Below are positions 33,184 through 42,137 of a DNA stretch of 64,000 nucleotides, piece after piece (position 1 is the stretch's first letter; each line of letters starts with the position of its first letter). Below the pieces are notes generated by a model that saw nothing but the letters and a program-made list of their open reading frames with translations, made no database searches and was not told the DNA's origin. The stretch lies in the NCBI GenBank assembly GCA_964640665.1, contig CAZXHT010000003.1, positions 62,001 through 126,000 on the forward strand, in the 5' to 3' direction. Source of the stretch: DATKYQ01 sp964640665 (GTDB lineage Bacteria > Myxococcota > B64-G9). The position numbers and the translations under genes are program-made.

Positions 33184-33284
33184 GGCAACTTCTTTCGCAC
33201 CGAACAGTAGCAACTCTTCTGAAAAACAGTCAAGAGCCCATATTCTTGGTAACCATTCAGCTTGACAGCAGAATTACTTTGTGG

Positions 33285-33368
33285 TACGTCCACAACGTTT
33301 TTTATTGTTTTCCCTCAGCGTTCCCCGTTAGCGGGCTGGAGATACGGTCTCGGGGAAGGAGGAATCGA
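33285..33368 (+). promoter_or_regulatory. Leader of the response-regulator gene with inverted repeats
   Basis: TTGACA at 33262-33267 stands 17 bases before TACGTC, a weak -10. In the leader, TTCCCCG (33321-33327) can pair with CGGGGAA (33351-33357), which adjoins the ribosome binding site AAGGAGG, or with CGGG at 33332-33335. The two pairings are mutually exclusive. This could affect translation of the downstream gene, but there is no further support. Confidence 0.25.
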
Positions 33369-34762
33369 TGCCCAAAACCTTGCTACTCGCCGACGACAGT
33401 ATAACCATTCAACGGGTGGTCGGCATCACTTTCGCGAACGAAGATTACGAGATAACGACCGTCGACAACGGCGATGATGCCGTTATCAAGGCCAAGGAGC
33501 TGAAACCGGACGTTATCCTGGCTGACGTCATCATGCCCAAGAAGAACGGCTACGAGGTTTGTCAGGCGGTCAAACAGGATCCTGAACTGAAGGATATACC
33601 GGTTCTGTTGCTTGCCGGAACGTTCGAGGCTTTCGACGAAAACCGGGCCCGCGAGGTGGGCGCGAACGGCCACATAACTAAGCCGTTCGAGAGTCAGGCG
33701 TTGATCGATAAAGTCAACGAACTCGTCGGCGCGGCTCCCTCGCCGGCGATGCCTTCGCCGTTGCAGCCGGTGATGGTGGCGGCCGCACCTGTGCCCCCTC
33801 CTTCGGCAGCCGCCCCTCTGCCTCCGCCGGTTCTGCCTCCGCCGGTGACGCCTGTTCCTGCGACATTTTTTCCCGAGCCGCCGCCCCCCGAGCCGAAACC
33901 ACTCGCGCCAAAACCACTCGAGCCCAAGCCGCTCGAGCCCAGGCCACTCGAGCCCAGGCCACTCGAGCCCAGGCCACTCGAGCCCAGGCCACTCGAACCC
34001 AGGCCACTTGAACCGAAACCGCTTGAGCCGAAACCATTAGAGCCAAAGCCCCTTGAGCCAAAACCCTTGGAGCCGGCCGCCTTCGAGTCCAAGCCGCTAG
34101 AGCCGGCCGCCTTCGAGCCCAGGCCGCTCGAGTCACCTTTCGTAAGCGAGACGCCGAAGCCGTTCGAAGAACCTCCGGCGGCGCCCACGCCGATCGAGCC
34201 GCCACTCCCGGAGTCAAAGCCGGAGATCGCGCCCGCTCCAATCGATCTCGAACCTCCGGCTCCCAAACCCGCTGCGCCGTTTTTCGCGCCGGAGCCACCT
34301 GCTGTCAAGCCCACACATCCACTCGCGACTCCGTCTTTCGTGCCGCCGGTGCCCGAGCCGGCTCCCTTGCGTCCCGCGGCGCCCGAGCCCGTCACCGAAA
34401 CCAAGCTGGAAACGCTGGCCGAGTTGGCCCAGCAGACCCCCTCCGCCGAACCGATCGAGGAAGAAGAGCTGCCTTCGGTCGAGATCGACGAAGAAGGACT
34501 GGTTGACGAGGGATCTCCCGAAGACACGATTGAGCTTGCGCCGGTACACGAGTTTATTCCCAAGGCAGGGCCTGCCGAGAAAGTTTCGCGACCGGTCGCC
34601 GGGCCCGAGGTTATAGTCGCGCCGTCAATCCCGCGCGAAGAGCTCGAGTCCATGGCCAAGGAGATCATCGAGAAAGTCGTTTGGGAAATCGTGCCCGAGC
34701 TGGCCGAGACGATCCTCAAGGAAGAAATCGAGAAGCTGGTCAAGGATAAACTCGCGGATTGA
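33368..34762 (+). CDS. Response regulator with Pro-Leu-Glu-Pro repeat and C-terminal helical region
   Basis: The 464-residue protein has a receiver domain (residues 1-120: acidic pair in LLADDS, phospho-Asp in VILADVIMP, Thr in LLAGTF, Lys in ITKPFES). It is followed by a low-complexity stretch of PLEPK/R repeats (about residues 176-260) and more Pro-rich sequence, and ends in an acidic helical segment (PREELESMAKEIIEKVVWEI). Receivers of this type with long Pro-rich linkers occur in deltaproteobacteria near motility and polarity genes; the C-terminal helices may bind a partner. GGAAGGAGG precedes the ATG. valS begins 38 bases after the stop. Confidence 0.88.
   Translation: MPKTLLLADDSITIQRVVGITFANEDYEITTVDNGDDAVIKAKELKPDVILADVIMPKKNGYEVCQAVKQDPELKDIPVLLLAGTFEAFDENRAREVGANGHITKPFESQALIDKVNELVGAAPSPAMPSPLQPVMVAAAPVPPPSAAAPLPPPVLPPPVTPVPATFFPEPPPPEPKPLAPKPLEPKPLEPRPLEPRPLEPRPLEPRPLEPRPLEPKPLEPKPLEPKPLEPKPLEPAAFESKPLEPAAFEPRPLESPFVSETPKPFEEPPAAPTPIEPPLPESKPEIAPAPIDLEPPAPKPAAPFFAPEPPAVKPTHPLATPSFVPPVPEPAPLRPAAPEPVTETKLETLAELAQQTPSAEPIEEEELPSVEIDEEGLVDEGSPEDTIELAPVHEFIPKAGPAEKVSRPVAGPEVIVAPSIPREELESMAKEIIEKVVWEIVPELAETILKEEIEKLVKDKLAD
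33893..34133 (+). repeat. 15-bp tandem repeat coding for PLEPR/PLEPK
   Basis: About fourteen copies of a 5-residue unit (Pro-Leu-Glu-Pro-Lys/Arg) lie head to tail. Three adjacent DNA copies at 33944-33988 are identical (CCACTCGAGCCCAGG), and the neighbours differ by one to three bases, so the array grew by recent slippage. Copy number is likely to vary between strains. Confidence 0.85.
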
Positions 34763-34800
34763 TCGACCAGAGAACTGCTCGAATCAATACCCGCACCAGC

Positions 34801-37470
34801 ATGAGCGATAATTTATCTACACACTACCATCCGGCTGAAGTCGAAGCTCGCTGGGCCGTCGAATGGATTGCCAAGGGATGTTTCGAGGTCCACGAAGGCG
34901 ACTCGCGGCCGGCTTTCTCCATTGTGATTCCGCCGCCCAACATTACCGGCACCCTTCACATGGGACATGCCCTGACCTTGACCATCCAGGACGCGATCGT
35001 ACGCTTCAAGCGCATGTCGGGCTTCAACTGCCTGTGGCTTCCCGGCACGGACCACGCCGGCATCGCTACTCAGATGGTGGTGGAACGCGCGCTTGCGAAA
35101 GAAGGCCTGAATCGGCACGACATCGGGCGGCAGGCCTTCATCGAGAAGGTCTGGGAATGGAAGCAGCGTCACGGCAACCGCATCAGCGAGCAAACCAAGG
35201 CCATGGGCGCCTCGGTCGACTGGCGCCACGAGCGTTTCACGATGGACGCCGGCCTCAGCCGGGCCGTGCGCGAGGTGTTCGTACGACTCTACGAAGACGG
35301 CCTGATCTACCGTGACCAGCGCCTGATCAACTGGTGCCCCCGTTGCCGTACGGCCCTGTCCGATCTCGAGGTCACTCTCGATCCGACCGCGGGAAAGTTG
35401 TGGACGATCGAATACCCGCTGTTGTCCGGCAAGCGTAGCCTGGCGGTGGCAACCACCCGTCCCGAGACCATGCTGGGCGATACTGCCGTGGCGGTGCATC
35501 CCGACGATCCGCGCTACAAGGACTTGATCGGCCAGAAGGTCGAGTTGCCGCTCAGCGGGCGCGCGATTCCGGTGATCGCCGACGCCGAACTTGTCGATCC
35601 TGAATTCGGTACAGGCTGCGTCAAGGTCACTCCGGCGCACGATTTCAACGACTTCGAGACCGGCAGGCGCCATGACCTGGAGTCGATCGGCGTGATAGAC
35701 GTCAACGGCAAGATGACCGCGCAGGCCGGCGCTGATTTTGCCGGCCTGGATCGTTTCGCGGCCCGGGAGAAAGTTGTCGCGGCCCTCAAGAAACAGGGCC
35801 GCCTGGCGGCTATCGAAGACTACGAGGTCGAACTGAGCCGCTGCCAGCGTTGCAGCGAGGTCGTCGAGCCGCTGCTGAGCAAGCAGTGGTTCGTCAATGT
35901 CAAACCACTGGCCGAAGATGCGATCCGGGCCGTCGAACAGAACCGCACCGTCTTCGTTCCCCGGCAATGGGAAAAGACCTATTTCGACTGGATGCACAAC
36001 ATACGCGACTGGTGCATCTCCCGCCAGCTCTGGTGGGGCCACCGGATTCCGGCCTGGTTTTGCGAGTGCGGAGAGGTGATTGTCAGCCGAACGGATCCAA
36101 GCGCTTGCCCGAGCTGCGGGGGAATCAACCTGACTCGCGATCCGGACGTGCTCGACACATGGTTCTCGTCGGCCTTGTGGCCTTTCTCTACCCTGGGCTG
36201 GCCCGACCGGACCGAGCTGCTGAAAACATTCTATCCGACCTCCCTGATGGAGACCGGCTTCGACATCATCTTCTTCTGGGTGGCCCGGATGATGATGATG
36301 GGCCTGAAGTTCATGGGGGATATTCCTTTCCGCACTGTCTACTTGCACGCCATGGTCCGCGATGCCCAGGGTCAGAAGATGTCCAAGACCAAGGGCAACG
36401 TGATCGATCCGCTCGATGTCACGGAAAAGTCGGGCGCAGACGCCCTGCGCTTCACGCTGTCCTCGCTGACAGCCCAGGGTCGCGACATCAAGCTGAGCGT
36501 CGAAAGGGTCGAGGGCTACCGGCGCTTCATCAACAAGATCTGGAACGCCTCCCGCTTCGTGCTGCTGAACCTGAACGATTACGATCCTGCCGTGCCCGGC
36601 AATCCCGAAACCAGGTCTCTCTACGATCGATGGATCCTGGCACGTGCCCGTGCAACCATCGAGGACGTCGAGCGCGCCATCGACAACTATAAGTTGAATG
36701 AAGCCAGCTCGACCCTCTACAATTTCTTCTGGCACGAGCTGTGCGACTGGTACCTCGAGATGATCAAACCAGTGCTCAACGGGCGAGAGGGCCCGGAGGC
36801 GCGCCGCGAGTGCCAGTGCATCCTGGTGCGGGTACTCGACGTCTCGGTGCGCCTGCTGCACCCGTTCACTCCCTTCGTCACGGAAGAGATCTGGCAGAAA
36901 CTCCCGCTGGCAGGGCGCGAAAGCAGCCATCTGGCCACGGCCGGATGGCCGAAATCCGGTGACATCGAGGAAGACCCCGAGGCGCTCGAACAGATCGGCT
37001 GGGTTGTGGCCGCCGTATCCGGCATCCGAAACATTCGCGGCGAGAGCGGGCTTCCCCCCGGCAAGCTGCTTCCCGCCCACCTGCTCAGCCGGGATGAGCG
37101 GGCGCGCAACATTCTGCGTGCGCACCGGGATACCATCATCCACCTCGGCCGACTCGAATCCCTGACCATCGGGGAGCCTTCCGAGCGACCGGCCCAGTCC
37201 GCCGTCTACGTCAGTTCCGATCTCGAGGTGTGCGTGCCGCTGGGCGGGTTGATCGATTTCAAGGCCGAACGCAACCGGCTGGGTAAGGAAATAAAGAAGA
37301 CCCGTGCCGACCACGAACGATCCAGGAAGAAGCTGGAGAACGAGTCTTTCCTGAAACGGGCCCCGGCCGAGGTGATCTCCAAAGAAAAGGCAAAGATGGC
37401 CGAGTTCAAGGAGCGACTTGCCAAGTTGGACCGGGCGCTCGAGCAAATCGCCGAGTGGGAAAGACAATAG
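34801..37470 (+). CDS. valS: Valyl-tRNA synthetase
   Basis: ValS charges tRNA-Val with valine. The 889-residue protein has the HIGH motif as PPNITGTLHMGHAL (about residue 42-55), the editing domain, KMSKTKGNVIDPLD (KMSKS motif near 525), the anticodon-binding alpha-helical part and the C-terminal coiled coil (FKAERNRLGKEIKKTRADHE). The N-terminus from the ATG at 34801 (MSDNLSTHYHPAEVEARW) fits the family; the in-frame upstream ATG at 34759 overlaps the response regulator. Length is typical. nadC and birA follow on the same strand with short spacing. Confidence 0.97.
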   Translation: MSDNLSTHYHPAEVEARWAVEWIAKGCFEVHEGDSRPAFSIVIPPPNITGTLHMGHALTLTIQDAIVRFKRMSGFNCLWLPGTDHAGIATQMVVERALAKEGLNRHDIGRQAFIEKVWEWKQRHGNRISEQTKAMGASVDWRHERFTMDAGLSRAVREVFVRLYEDGLIYRDQRLINWCPRCRTALSDLEVTLDPTAGKLWTIEYPLLSGKRSLAVATTRPETMLGDTAVAVHPDDPRYKDLIGQKVELPLSGRAIPVIADAELVDPEFGTGCVKVTPAHDFNDFETGRRHDLESIGVIDVNGKMTAQAGADFAGLDRFAAREKVVAALKKQGRLAAIEDYEVELSRCQRCSEVVEPLLSKQWFVNVKPLAEDAIRAVEQNRTVFVPRQWEKTYFDWMHNIRDWCISRQLWWGHRIPAWFCECGEVIVSRTDPSACPSCGGINLTRDPDVLDTWFSSALWPFSTLGWPDRTELLKTFYPTSLMETGFDIIFFWVARMMMMGLKFMGDIPFRTVYLHAMVRDAQGQKMSKTKGNVIDPLDVTEKSGADALRFTLSSLTAQGRDIKLSVERVEGYRRFINKIWNASRFVLLNLNDYDPAVPGNPETRSLYDRWILARARATIEDVERAIDNYKLNEASSTLYNFFWHELCDWYLEMIKPVLNGREGPEARRECQCILVRVLDVSVRLLHPFTPFVTEEIWQKLPLAGRESSHLATAGWPKSGDIEEDPEALEQIGWVVAAVSGIRNIRGESGLPPGKLLPAHLLSRDERARNILRAHRDTIIHLGRLESLTIGEPSERPAQSAVYVSSDLEVCVPLGGLIDFKAERNRLGKEIKKTRADHERSRKKLENESFLKRAPAEVISKEKAKMAEFKERLAKLDRALEQIAEWERQ

Positions 37471-37477
37471 GTCCGTC

Positions 37478-38317
37478 ATGAAACCGAGTCCGCACATTTC
37501 GACACTTATCGACCTGGCTCTTTCCGAAGACCTCGGCAGCGGTGACGTGACCACCAATGCGCTCTTCGGTTCAGCCGCCAAGGCGAGCGCCGCACTTGTG
37601 GCCCGCGAGCCGCTGGTGGTTTCCGGGCTGGAGGTGGCCGGTTGGGTGTTTGCCCGCCTGGATGACAGTTGCGCATTCAAACCCGTTGCGCGCGAGGGCG
37701 CGACGGTCCGCCGGGGAACAGTTTTGGCACGCGTGTCGGGTCCGGTACAAGCATTGCTCTCGGCTGAACGCACGGCATTGAACTTCGTGCGGCACCTGAG
37801 CGGCATCGCCACCCTGACCCGCAGCTACGCCGACGCCTTGCAAGACACCGGCTGCAGGCTGTTGGACACCCGCAAGACGACCCCCGGCCTGCGGGCGATC
37901 GAGAAAGCCGCGGTTCGGGCAGGGGGTGGATGCAACCACCGCATGGGCCTTTTCGACGGAGCAATGCTCAAGGACAACCACATCGCCGCTGCCGGTTCGA
38001 TCCGGGCCGCCGTCATCGCGCTGCGAGCCAAGCTGCCACCGACTGTAAAGATCGAGGTCGAGTGCGACAACCTCAAGCAAGTGCGCCAGGCGCTTAGCGC
38101 CGGCGCCGAGATCATCATGCTGGACAACATGACCGTCGCCAAGATGAAAAAAGCAGTCTCCCTGGTAGCCGGTCAGGCTCACACCGAGGCCTCCGGCGGG
38201 CTGAACCTCGAAAACGTACGCCGGGCCGCCTCGGCGGGCGTCGACTATGTCTCGGTGGGCGCCTTGACCCACGGCGCGCGGGCCGTCGACATTTCAATGG
38301 AGCTTGGACAACCTTGA
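37478..38317 (+). CDS. nadC: Nicotinate-nucleotide pyrophosphorylase (carboxylating)
   Basis: NadC converts quinolinate and PRPP to nicotinate mononucleotide in NAD synthesis. The 279-residue protein shows the family blocks EDLGSGDVTTNAL, LNFVRHLSGIATLT, LLDTRKTTPGLRAIEKAAVRAGGG (with the Lys and Arg residues that bind quinolinate and phosphoribosyl) and HRMGLFDGAMLKDNHI. It starts seven bases after valS at the ATG at 37478. Its stop overlaps the birA start (TTGA). Confidence 0.96.
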   Translation: MKPSPHISTLIDLALSEDLGSGDVTTNALFGSAAKASAALVAREPLVVSGLEVAGWVFARLDDSCAFKPVAREGATVRRGTVLARVSGPVQALLSAERTALNFVRHLSGIATLTRSYADALQDTGCRLLDTRKTTPGLRAIEKAAVRAGGGCNHRMGLFDGAMLKDNHIAAAGSIRAAVIALRAKLPPTVKIEVECDNLKQVRQALSAGAEIIMLDNMTVAKMKKAVSLVAGQAHTEASGGLNLENVRRAASAGVDYVSVGALTHGARAVDISMELGQP

Positions 38318-39075
38318 GTCCGGGTGACCTGGAATCCGTTCCCCGGGCCGGGCTGCGCTTGCTTCAGAGCACCGGCTCCACCAACGACGAGGCCCGGGCC
38401 TGGATAGAGCGCGGGGCCTACGATGGGGCAACAGTTGTAGCCGACATTCAGACACAGGGGCGCGGGCGAGCCGGACGTTCCTGGCACGCGCCGGCGGGTG
38501 TGAACCTGTCGTTGTCTCAGGTTATCCTCGCGCCGCCCGAGCACCTGCGCCTGGTTCCAGTTCTGGGAGCGCTTTGCGCACGCGCCGCGATCGCAGATCA
38601 CCTGCCGCGGTTTTACAAAGTAGGCATCAAGTGGCCCAATGACATCCTGGTGCTGGGGCTGAAGACCGCCGGGATCCTGGCCGAGCTGGTGACTGAACCG
38701 GTCATTGGTGCCGTGCTGGGAATCGGGGTCAACGTCAATACGCGCAGCGGACAGTTTCCGAACGACCTGCGCCGGCCGGCGGCCTCGCTGCGCATGCTGG
38801 CTGGCAGGAACGTAGCGCGAGCCGATCTACTCGACACACTCCTGCGCCAACTTGATTCTTACCGTAAGCTATGGCGCAAAAGTCCACGACTGCTGGTGGC
38901 CGAGTTCGCCGAACACTGCATTACCATGGGCAGACACATTCTGGTTCATCCACCGGGCAGCGAGGCGTTCGGGGCAACGGCCCGCGGAATAGCATCCGAC
39001 GGCGCTCTGCTATGCACAGACGATGACGATAATGAAATCACCGTAACCGCAGGCGACGTGGACCCGCTGGACTGA
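38314..39075 (+). CDS. birA: Biotin--[acetyl-CoA-carboxylase] ligase
   Basis: The 253-residue protein attaches biotin to carboxylase subunits. It shows the biotin protein ligase motifs TGSTNDEARAW, GRGRAGRSWHAPAGVNLSLS (adenylate loop) and KWPNDILVLGLKTAGILAE. It lacks the N-terminal helix-turn-helix of E. coli BirA (321 residues) so it does not repress biotin genes by that domain. The start is a TTG that overlaps the nadC stop, coupling the two. It is convergent with comEC. Confidence 0.93.
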   Translation: MSPGDLESVPRAGLRLLQSTGSTNDEARAWIERGAYDGATVVADIQTQGRGRAGRSWHAPAGVNLSLSQVILAPPEHLRLVPVLGALCARAAIADHLPRFYKVGIKWPNDILVLGLKTAGILAELVTEPVIGAVLGIGVNVNTRSGQFPNDLRRPAASLRMLAGRNVARADLLDTLLRQLDSYRKLWRKSPRLLVAEFAEHCITMGRHILVHPPGSEAFGATARGIASDGALLCTDDDDNEITVTAGDVDPLD

Positions 39076-39102
39076 TCCCGTCCGATTCTCTAAAGTGGTC
39101 GT

Positions 39103-41520
39103 TCACGGCCGGCAGGTGTTCAGCTCGAGATCGCGCCCGTCGGTTGCGATCGTCACGGCGCCGTCGCGGTCGGTTCGCAATGTTTTGACGCCGGACTCTC
39201 TCAGGCGCTCGATCGCCTCGTTCGACGGCAGGTGATGCACGTTGCCACCTCCGACTGAGATGACCGCGACAGAAGGCCTGACGCGATCCAGAAATTCTTT
39301 GGCTGTTGCGTGCCGCGATCCATGGTGCCCTACCTTGAGCACGTCGGCGTCCAACTCTTCTCCCGACTCGATCAGCAGGCGCTCACCTTCCTTCTCCAGG
39401 TCACCGGTGAGCAAGAAAGCTCTTTGGCCGAGACTTACGCGCAGCACCAGCGAGCGTTCGTTGGTCTCGAGCGTCTCGCTCCCCGCTGCCGGCCAGAGTA
39501 CGTCGATTCTGGCGTTTTTACCCGTTCGCGGCCGGTCGCCCGCGCGAAGCAGCCGCACTCGGGCGCCCGCCTCGCGGGCGGCTGCATGCAACGGGCGGGT
39601 TGCGGGCATCTCCTCTAACGGGCGCGCCGTCCATACCTCGTCCGGCTCGAACAGGCGCACCACCGATGCCAGGCCGCCGGCGTGGTCCATCTCGGGATGC
39701 GTGACGGCCACGGCATCCAGGTGCGTGATCCCCTGAGACCAGAGGAAGGGCGCGATAACCTGCAGGCCGCTGTCGCCGCCCCCCTCGCGGGCGTCGCCGC
39801 CGTCAACAAGCAGCGTATCGCCACCAGGAAAACGCAGAAAAATCGAGTCGCCCTGGCCGACATCCAGGAAGGTCACTTCGAGATCAGGCGAGACCAGCGG
39901 GCCGACCCGCCCGGCCACAAAGACAACCAGCAACAGGCCGAAGCTCACGACCGCCAACCGGCGCGCCCAAAGACGGCGCCATTTCAAGACGGCGAACAGC
40001 AGCAGGTAAGTAAGGATGACCTGGCCAACCGAGGGTGTGGAGATATGAAGCACGGACCAGCTGATCCCTCCCACCCGGGCGGCAAGCTCGGCCAACCAGC
40101 CTGTGGCCAGCAGTGCCGCGTCCGTCACCATGCCCGCAAGCAATAGGCTTATGGGAAACAGCACGGCGGCGATCAGCCCCAGCGGCACGATCACCCAGGT
40201 GGCCAGCGGAACCGCCGCCAGGTTGGTGAATATACCCACCAGGCTGACCTGGTTGAAGTAACGGGCCAGAAGCGGGGCCGTGCCCAACGAGGCGATGAAG
40301 GTCAGCAGCGCGTAGTGCGCCGTTCTCACCAGGATGCGACGCTGCCAGGAGTCATTCAACCCGGAGCGCCCGAGCGGCAAGCCGAGCCGCTCGGCCAGCG
40401 GCGGCACGGCCAGGATCACACTGGCGACCGCTGTGAAACTGAGTTGAAATGATACCTCGTACAGAGACTGTGGCCAGATCCCCAGGATTATCAAGGCCGC
40501 CGCAGAAAGCGTCTGCAGCGGATCTGATTGGCGCCGGGCGATCACCGCGATCAGAAAACACACCACCATGATGCAGGCGCGCACCGCCGGCAGGTGGGCG
40601 CCGGACAGGAGCGTGTAGAACAGGGTTGCCGGTATGACCAAGGCAGCCGATATGCGCGTGATGTCGAAGCGCACGGCCAGCCAGCCGATCCTGGCCAGCA
40701 AGAAATACAGCAAGGCATACAGGCCAAGTGCTACAAAGCCCAGGTGCAATCCCGAGATGGCCAGCAGGTGGGCCAAACCCGCACGGGCGAAATTCTGCTT
40801 CACTTCAACAGGCACCAGCCCGCGCTTTCCCGTGGTCATGGCCGCCAAAATTCCCTTGGAGGCGGCATCCGCTTTCCGCTCGAAGACGAAGTCGGAAAGC
40901 ACAGATCTGGCGTTTGCGATCCAGCGCCGCGGCGAGAGCACACCTGTGTCCGTGGTAACCAGCATGTCGCGGCACGAGCGTAACCAGCCGCTCCAGTCGA
41001 TACCCCTCCTGCGCATACCGGCCGCTCTGTCCCGCAAGCCGGGATCATACCGCGATCGCGGCGGGTGAATCCTGGCCATGGCCACCAATCGATCCCCGGG
41101 CAACACGCGGGGGCAGGCGCCCATCCGGGTATCATGCACGCTCAACAAGGCCCTGGCGCTTACCGTTCGGGGCGACCGAAACAATGCTCCCATGGCCTCG
41201 ATATCCACTTCTATTCTTCGCCGGCCGGGATAGACATCCCAGGCAGTGCGCGCCTGCGCCTGGATTACCGCCAATCCCTCTACGGGAGGCGCCGGCCTGG
41301 CTTGCGGCAGTGCGCCGCGCGCGAAGCCCAGCGACAGAAATGCGAGCAGCCACAAGAAAAAGCGCAGCACCCCACCTCTTCCGGCGAGCGCCAGGCCGCC
41401 GGCTGCAAGCGCACTTGTCCCTGCCAGAGACCAACCGAAAATCGGCGACCAGCCGCCGACACCTTGGGCCAGAATCCCGCAGGCAAAAGCCACCGAGAGC
41501 GCAATCAGCGGGCGGCGCAT
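39103..41520 (-). CDS. comEC: DNA internalization-related competence protein ComEC/Rec2
   Basis: The 805-residue polytopic protein forms the DNA channel of natural transformation. It has an N-terminal OB-like region, the Competence membrane domain (about 200-500; FARAGLAHLLAISGLHLGFV, YEVSFQLSFTAVASVIL), and a C-terminal metallo-beta-lactamase domain (VTFLDVGQGDSIFLRF, TLLVDGGDAREGG, HPEMDHAGG, VGHHGSRHATA) that may be the nuclease. The ATG at 41520 fits the hydrophobic start; the frame opens 38 codons upstream. It follows the mocA-like gene by 32 bases. Other competence genes are not in the window. Confidence 0.94.
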   Translation of the reverse strand: MRRPLIALSVAFACGILAQGVGGWSPIFGWSLAGTSALAAGGLALAGRGGVLRFFLWLLAFLSLGFARGALPQARPAPPVEGLAVIQAQARTAWDVYPGRRRIEVDIEAMGALFRSPRTVSARALLSVHDTRMGACPRVLPGDRLVAMARIHPPRSRYDPGLRDRAAGMRRRGIDWSGWLRSCRDMLVTTDTGVLSPRRWIANARSVLSDFVFERKADAASKGILAAMTTGKRGLVPVEVKQNFARAGLAHLLAISGLHLGFVALGLYALLYFLLARIGWLAVRFDITRISAALVIPATLFYTLLSGAHLPAVRACIMVVCFLIAVIARRQSDPLQTLSAAALIILGIWPQSLYEVSFQLSFTAVASVILAVPPLAERLGLPLGRSGLNDSWQRRILVRTAHYALLTFIASLGTAPLLARYFNQVSLVGIFTNLAAVPLATWVIVPLGLIAAVLFPISLLLAGMVTDAALLATGWLAELAARVGGISWSVLHISTPSVGQVILTYLLLFAVLKWRRLWARRLAVVSFGLLLVVFVAGRVGPLVSPDLEVTFLDVGQGDSIFLRFPGGDTLLVDGGDAREGGGDSGLQVIAPFLWSQGITHLDAVAVTHPEMDHAGGLASVVRLFEPDEVWTARPLEEMPATRPLHAAAREAGARVRLLRAGDRPRTGKNARIDVLWPAAGSETLETNERSLVLRVSLGQRAFLLTGDLEKEGERLLIESGEELDADVLKVGHHGSRHATAKEFLDRVRPSVAVISVGGGNVHHLPSNEAIERLRESGVKTLRTDRDGAVTIATDGRDLELNTCRP

Positions 41521-41552
41521 TGGTAGCCGTTGGTGATTGCCGCCGGACACGC

Positions 41553-42137
41553 CTATCCGCCGCTGAATGATTCGTAGTCTGCGGGCGTGTTCAGGTTGCG
41601 GACGACCCCGGGATCGTCCACGCCCACCCGACACAGCCGGCCCGATTGTTCGCAGGCAGCGATCACCGCCCGTGCACCGCCCTCGGCCGCCTGCGATTGC
41701 AGGGCGTCGAAAAGAGCACGGCCGAAGCAGGCCGGATGCCCATCGCGGCCGCGGTATTGGGCCACCGCCGCGTCGTGCCCTTCAAGCGCCCGACGCACCG
41801 CGCGCACCGTGTCGGGACGGATCGTCGCCTGGTCGACCAGCACCACTATTGCGCCATCCACTTCGGGAGAAAGGCGCAAAAGGGCACAACGGAGCGAGGA
41901 AATCTGGCCCCGGGAAGGATCGGGATTCAACACGAGTTGCACGCCATCGAGCCGGCAGATTTCTTCAATCTCCAGGACCGGCTCGGCCACAACCGCCAGC
42001 ACAGGGTCGCAGCCTCCGGCCCCGAGCGTAGCGCACAGGCTGTCGAGAAATGTCTGCGAGTCGTTGTGCAGCAGGGCCTTGCGTCTTCCCATGCGTCGCG
42101 ACGCCCCGGCGGCAAGCACGACGCCGGCGATCTTCAT
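41553..42137 (-). CDS. mocA: Molybdenum cofactor cytidylyltransferase-like NTP transferase
   Basis: The 194-residue protein has the nucleotidyltransferase signature VVLAAGASRRMGRRKALL and later AIVVLVDQATI and GRDGHPACFG, as in MocA, which adds CMP to molybdopterin for xanthine dehydrogenase-family enzymes. Its ATG overlaps the stop of the FAD-subunit gene (ATGA). Its place in a molybdenum hydroxylase operon supports the role. A MobA-like or other sugar-nucleotidyl function is less likely here. Confidence 0.85.
   Translation of the reverse strand: MKIAGVVLAAGASRRMGRRKALLHNDSQTFLDSLCATLGAGGCDPVLAVVAEPVLEIEEICRLDGVQLVLNPDPSRGQISSLRCALLRLSPEVDGAIVVLVDQATIRPDTVRAVRRALEGHDAAVAQYRGRDGHPACFGRALFDALQSQAAEGGARAVIAACEQSGRLCRVGVDDPGVVRNLNTPADYESFSGG

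Noticed and set aside
33694..34743. Ser/Gly-rich frame antisense to the response regulator
   Set aside because: It is the complement of the PLEPR repeat and reads as GSSGLGSS; no start signals.
34813..37812. 999-codon frame antisense to valS and nadC
   Set aside because: It mirrors valS exactly; high GC at third positions produces long open antisense frames, and it has no ribosome binding site or family match.
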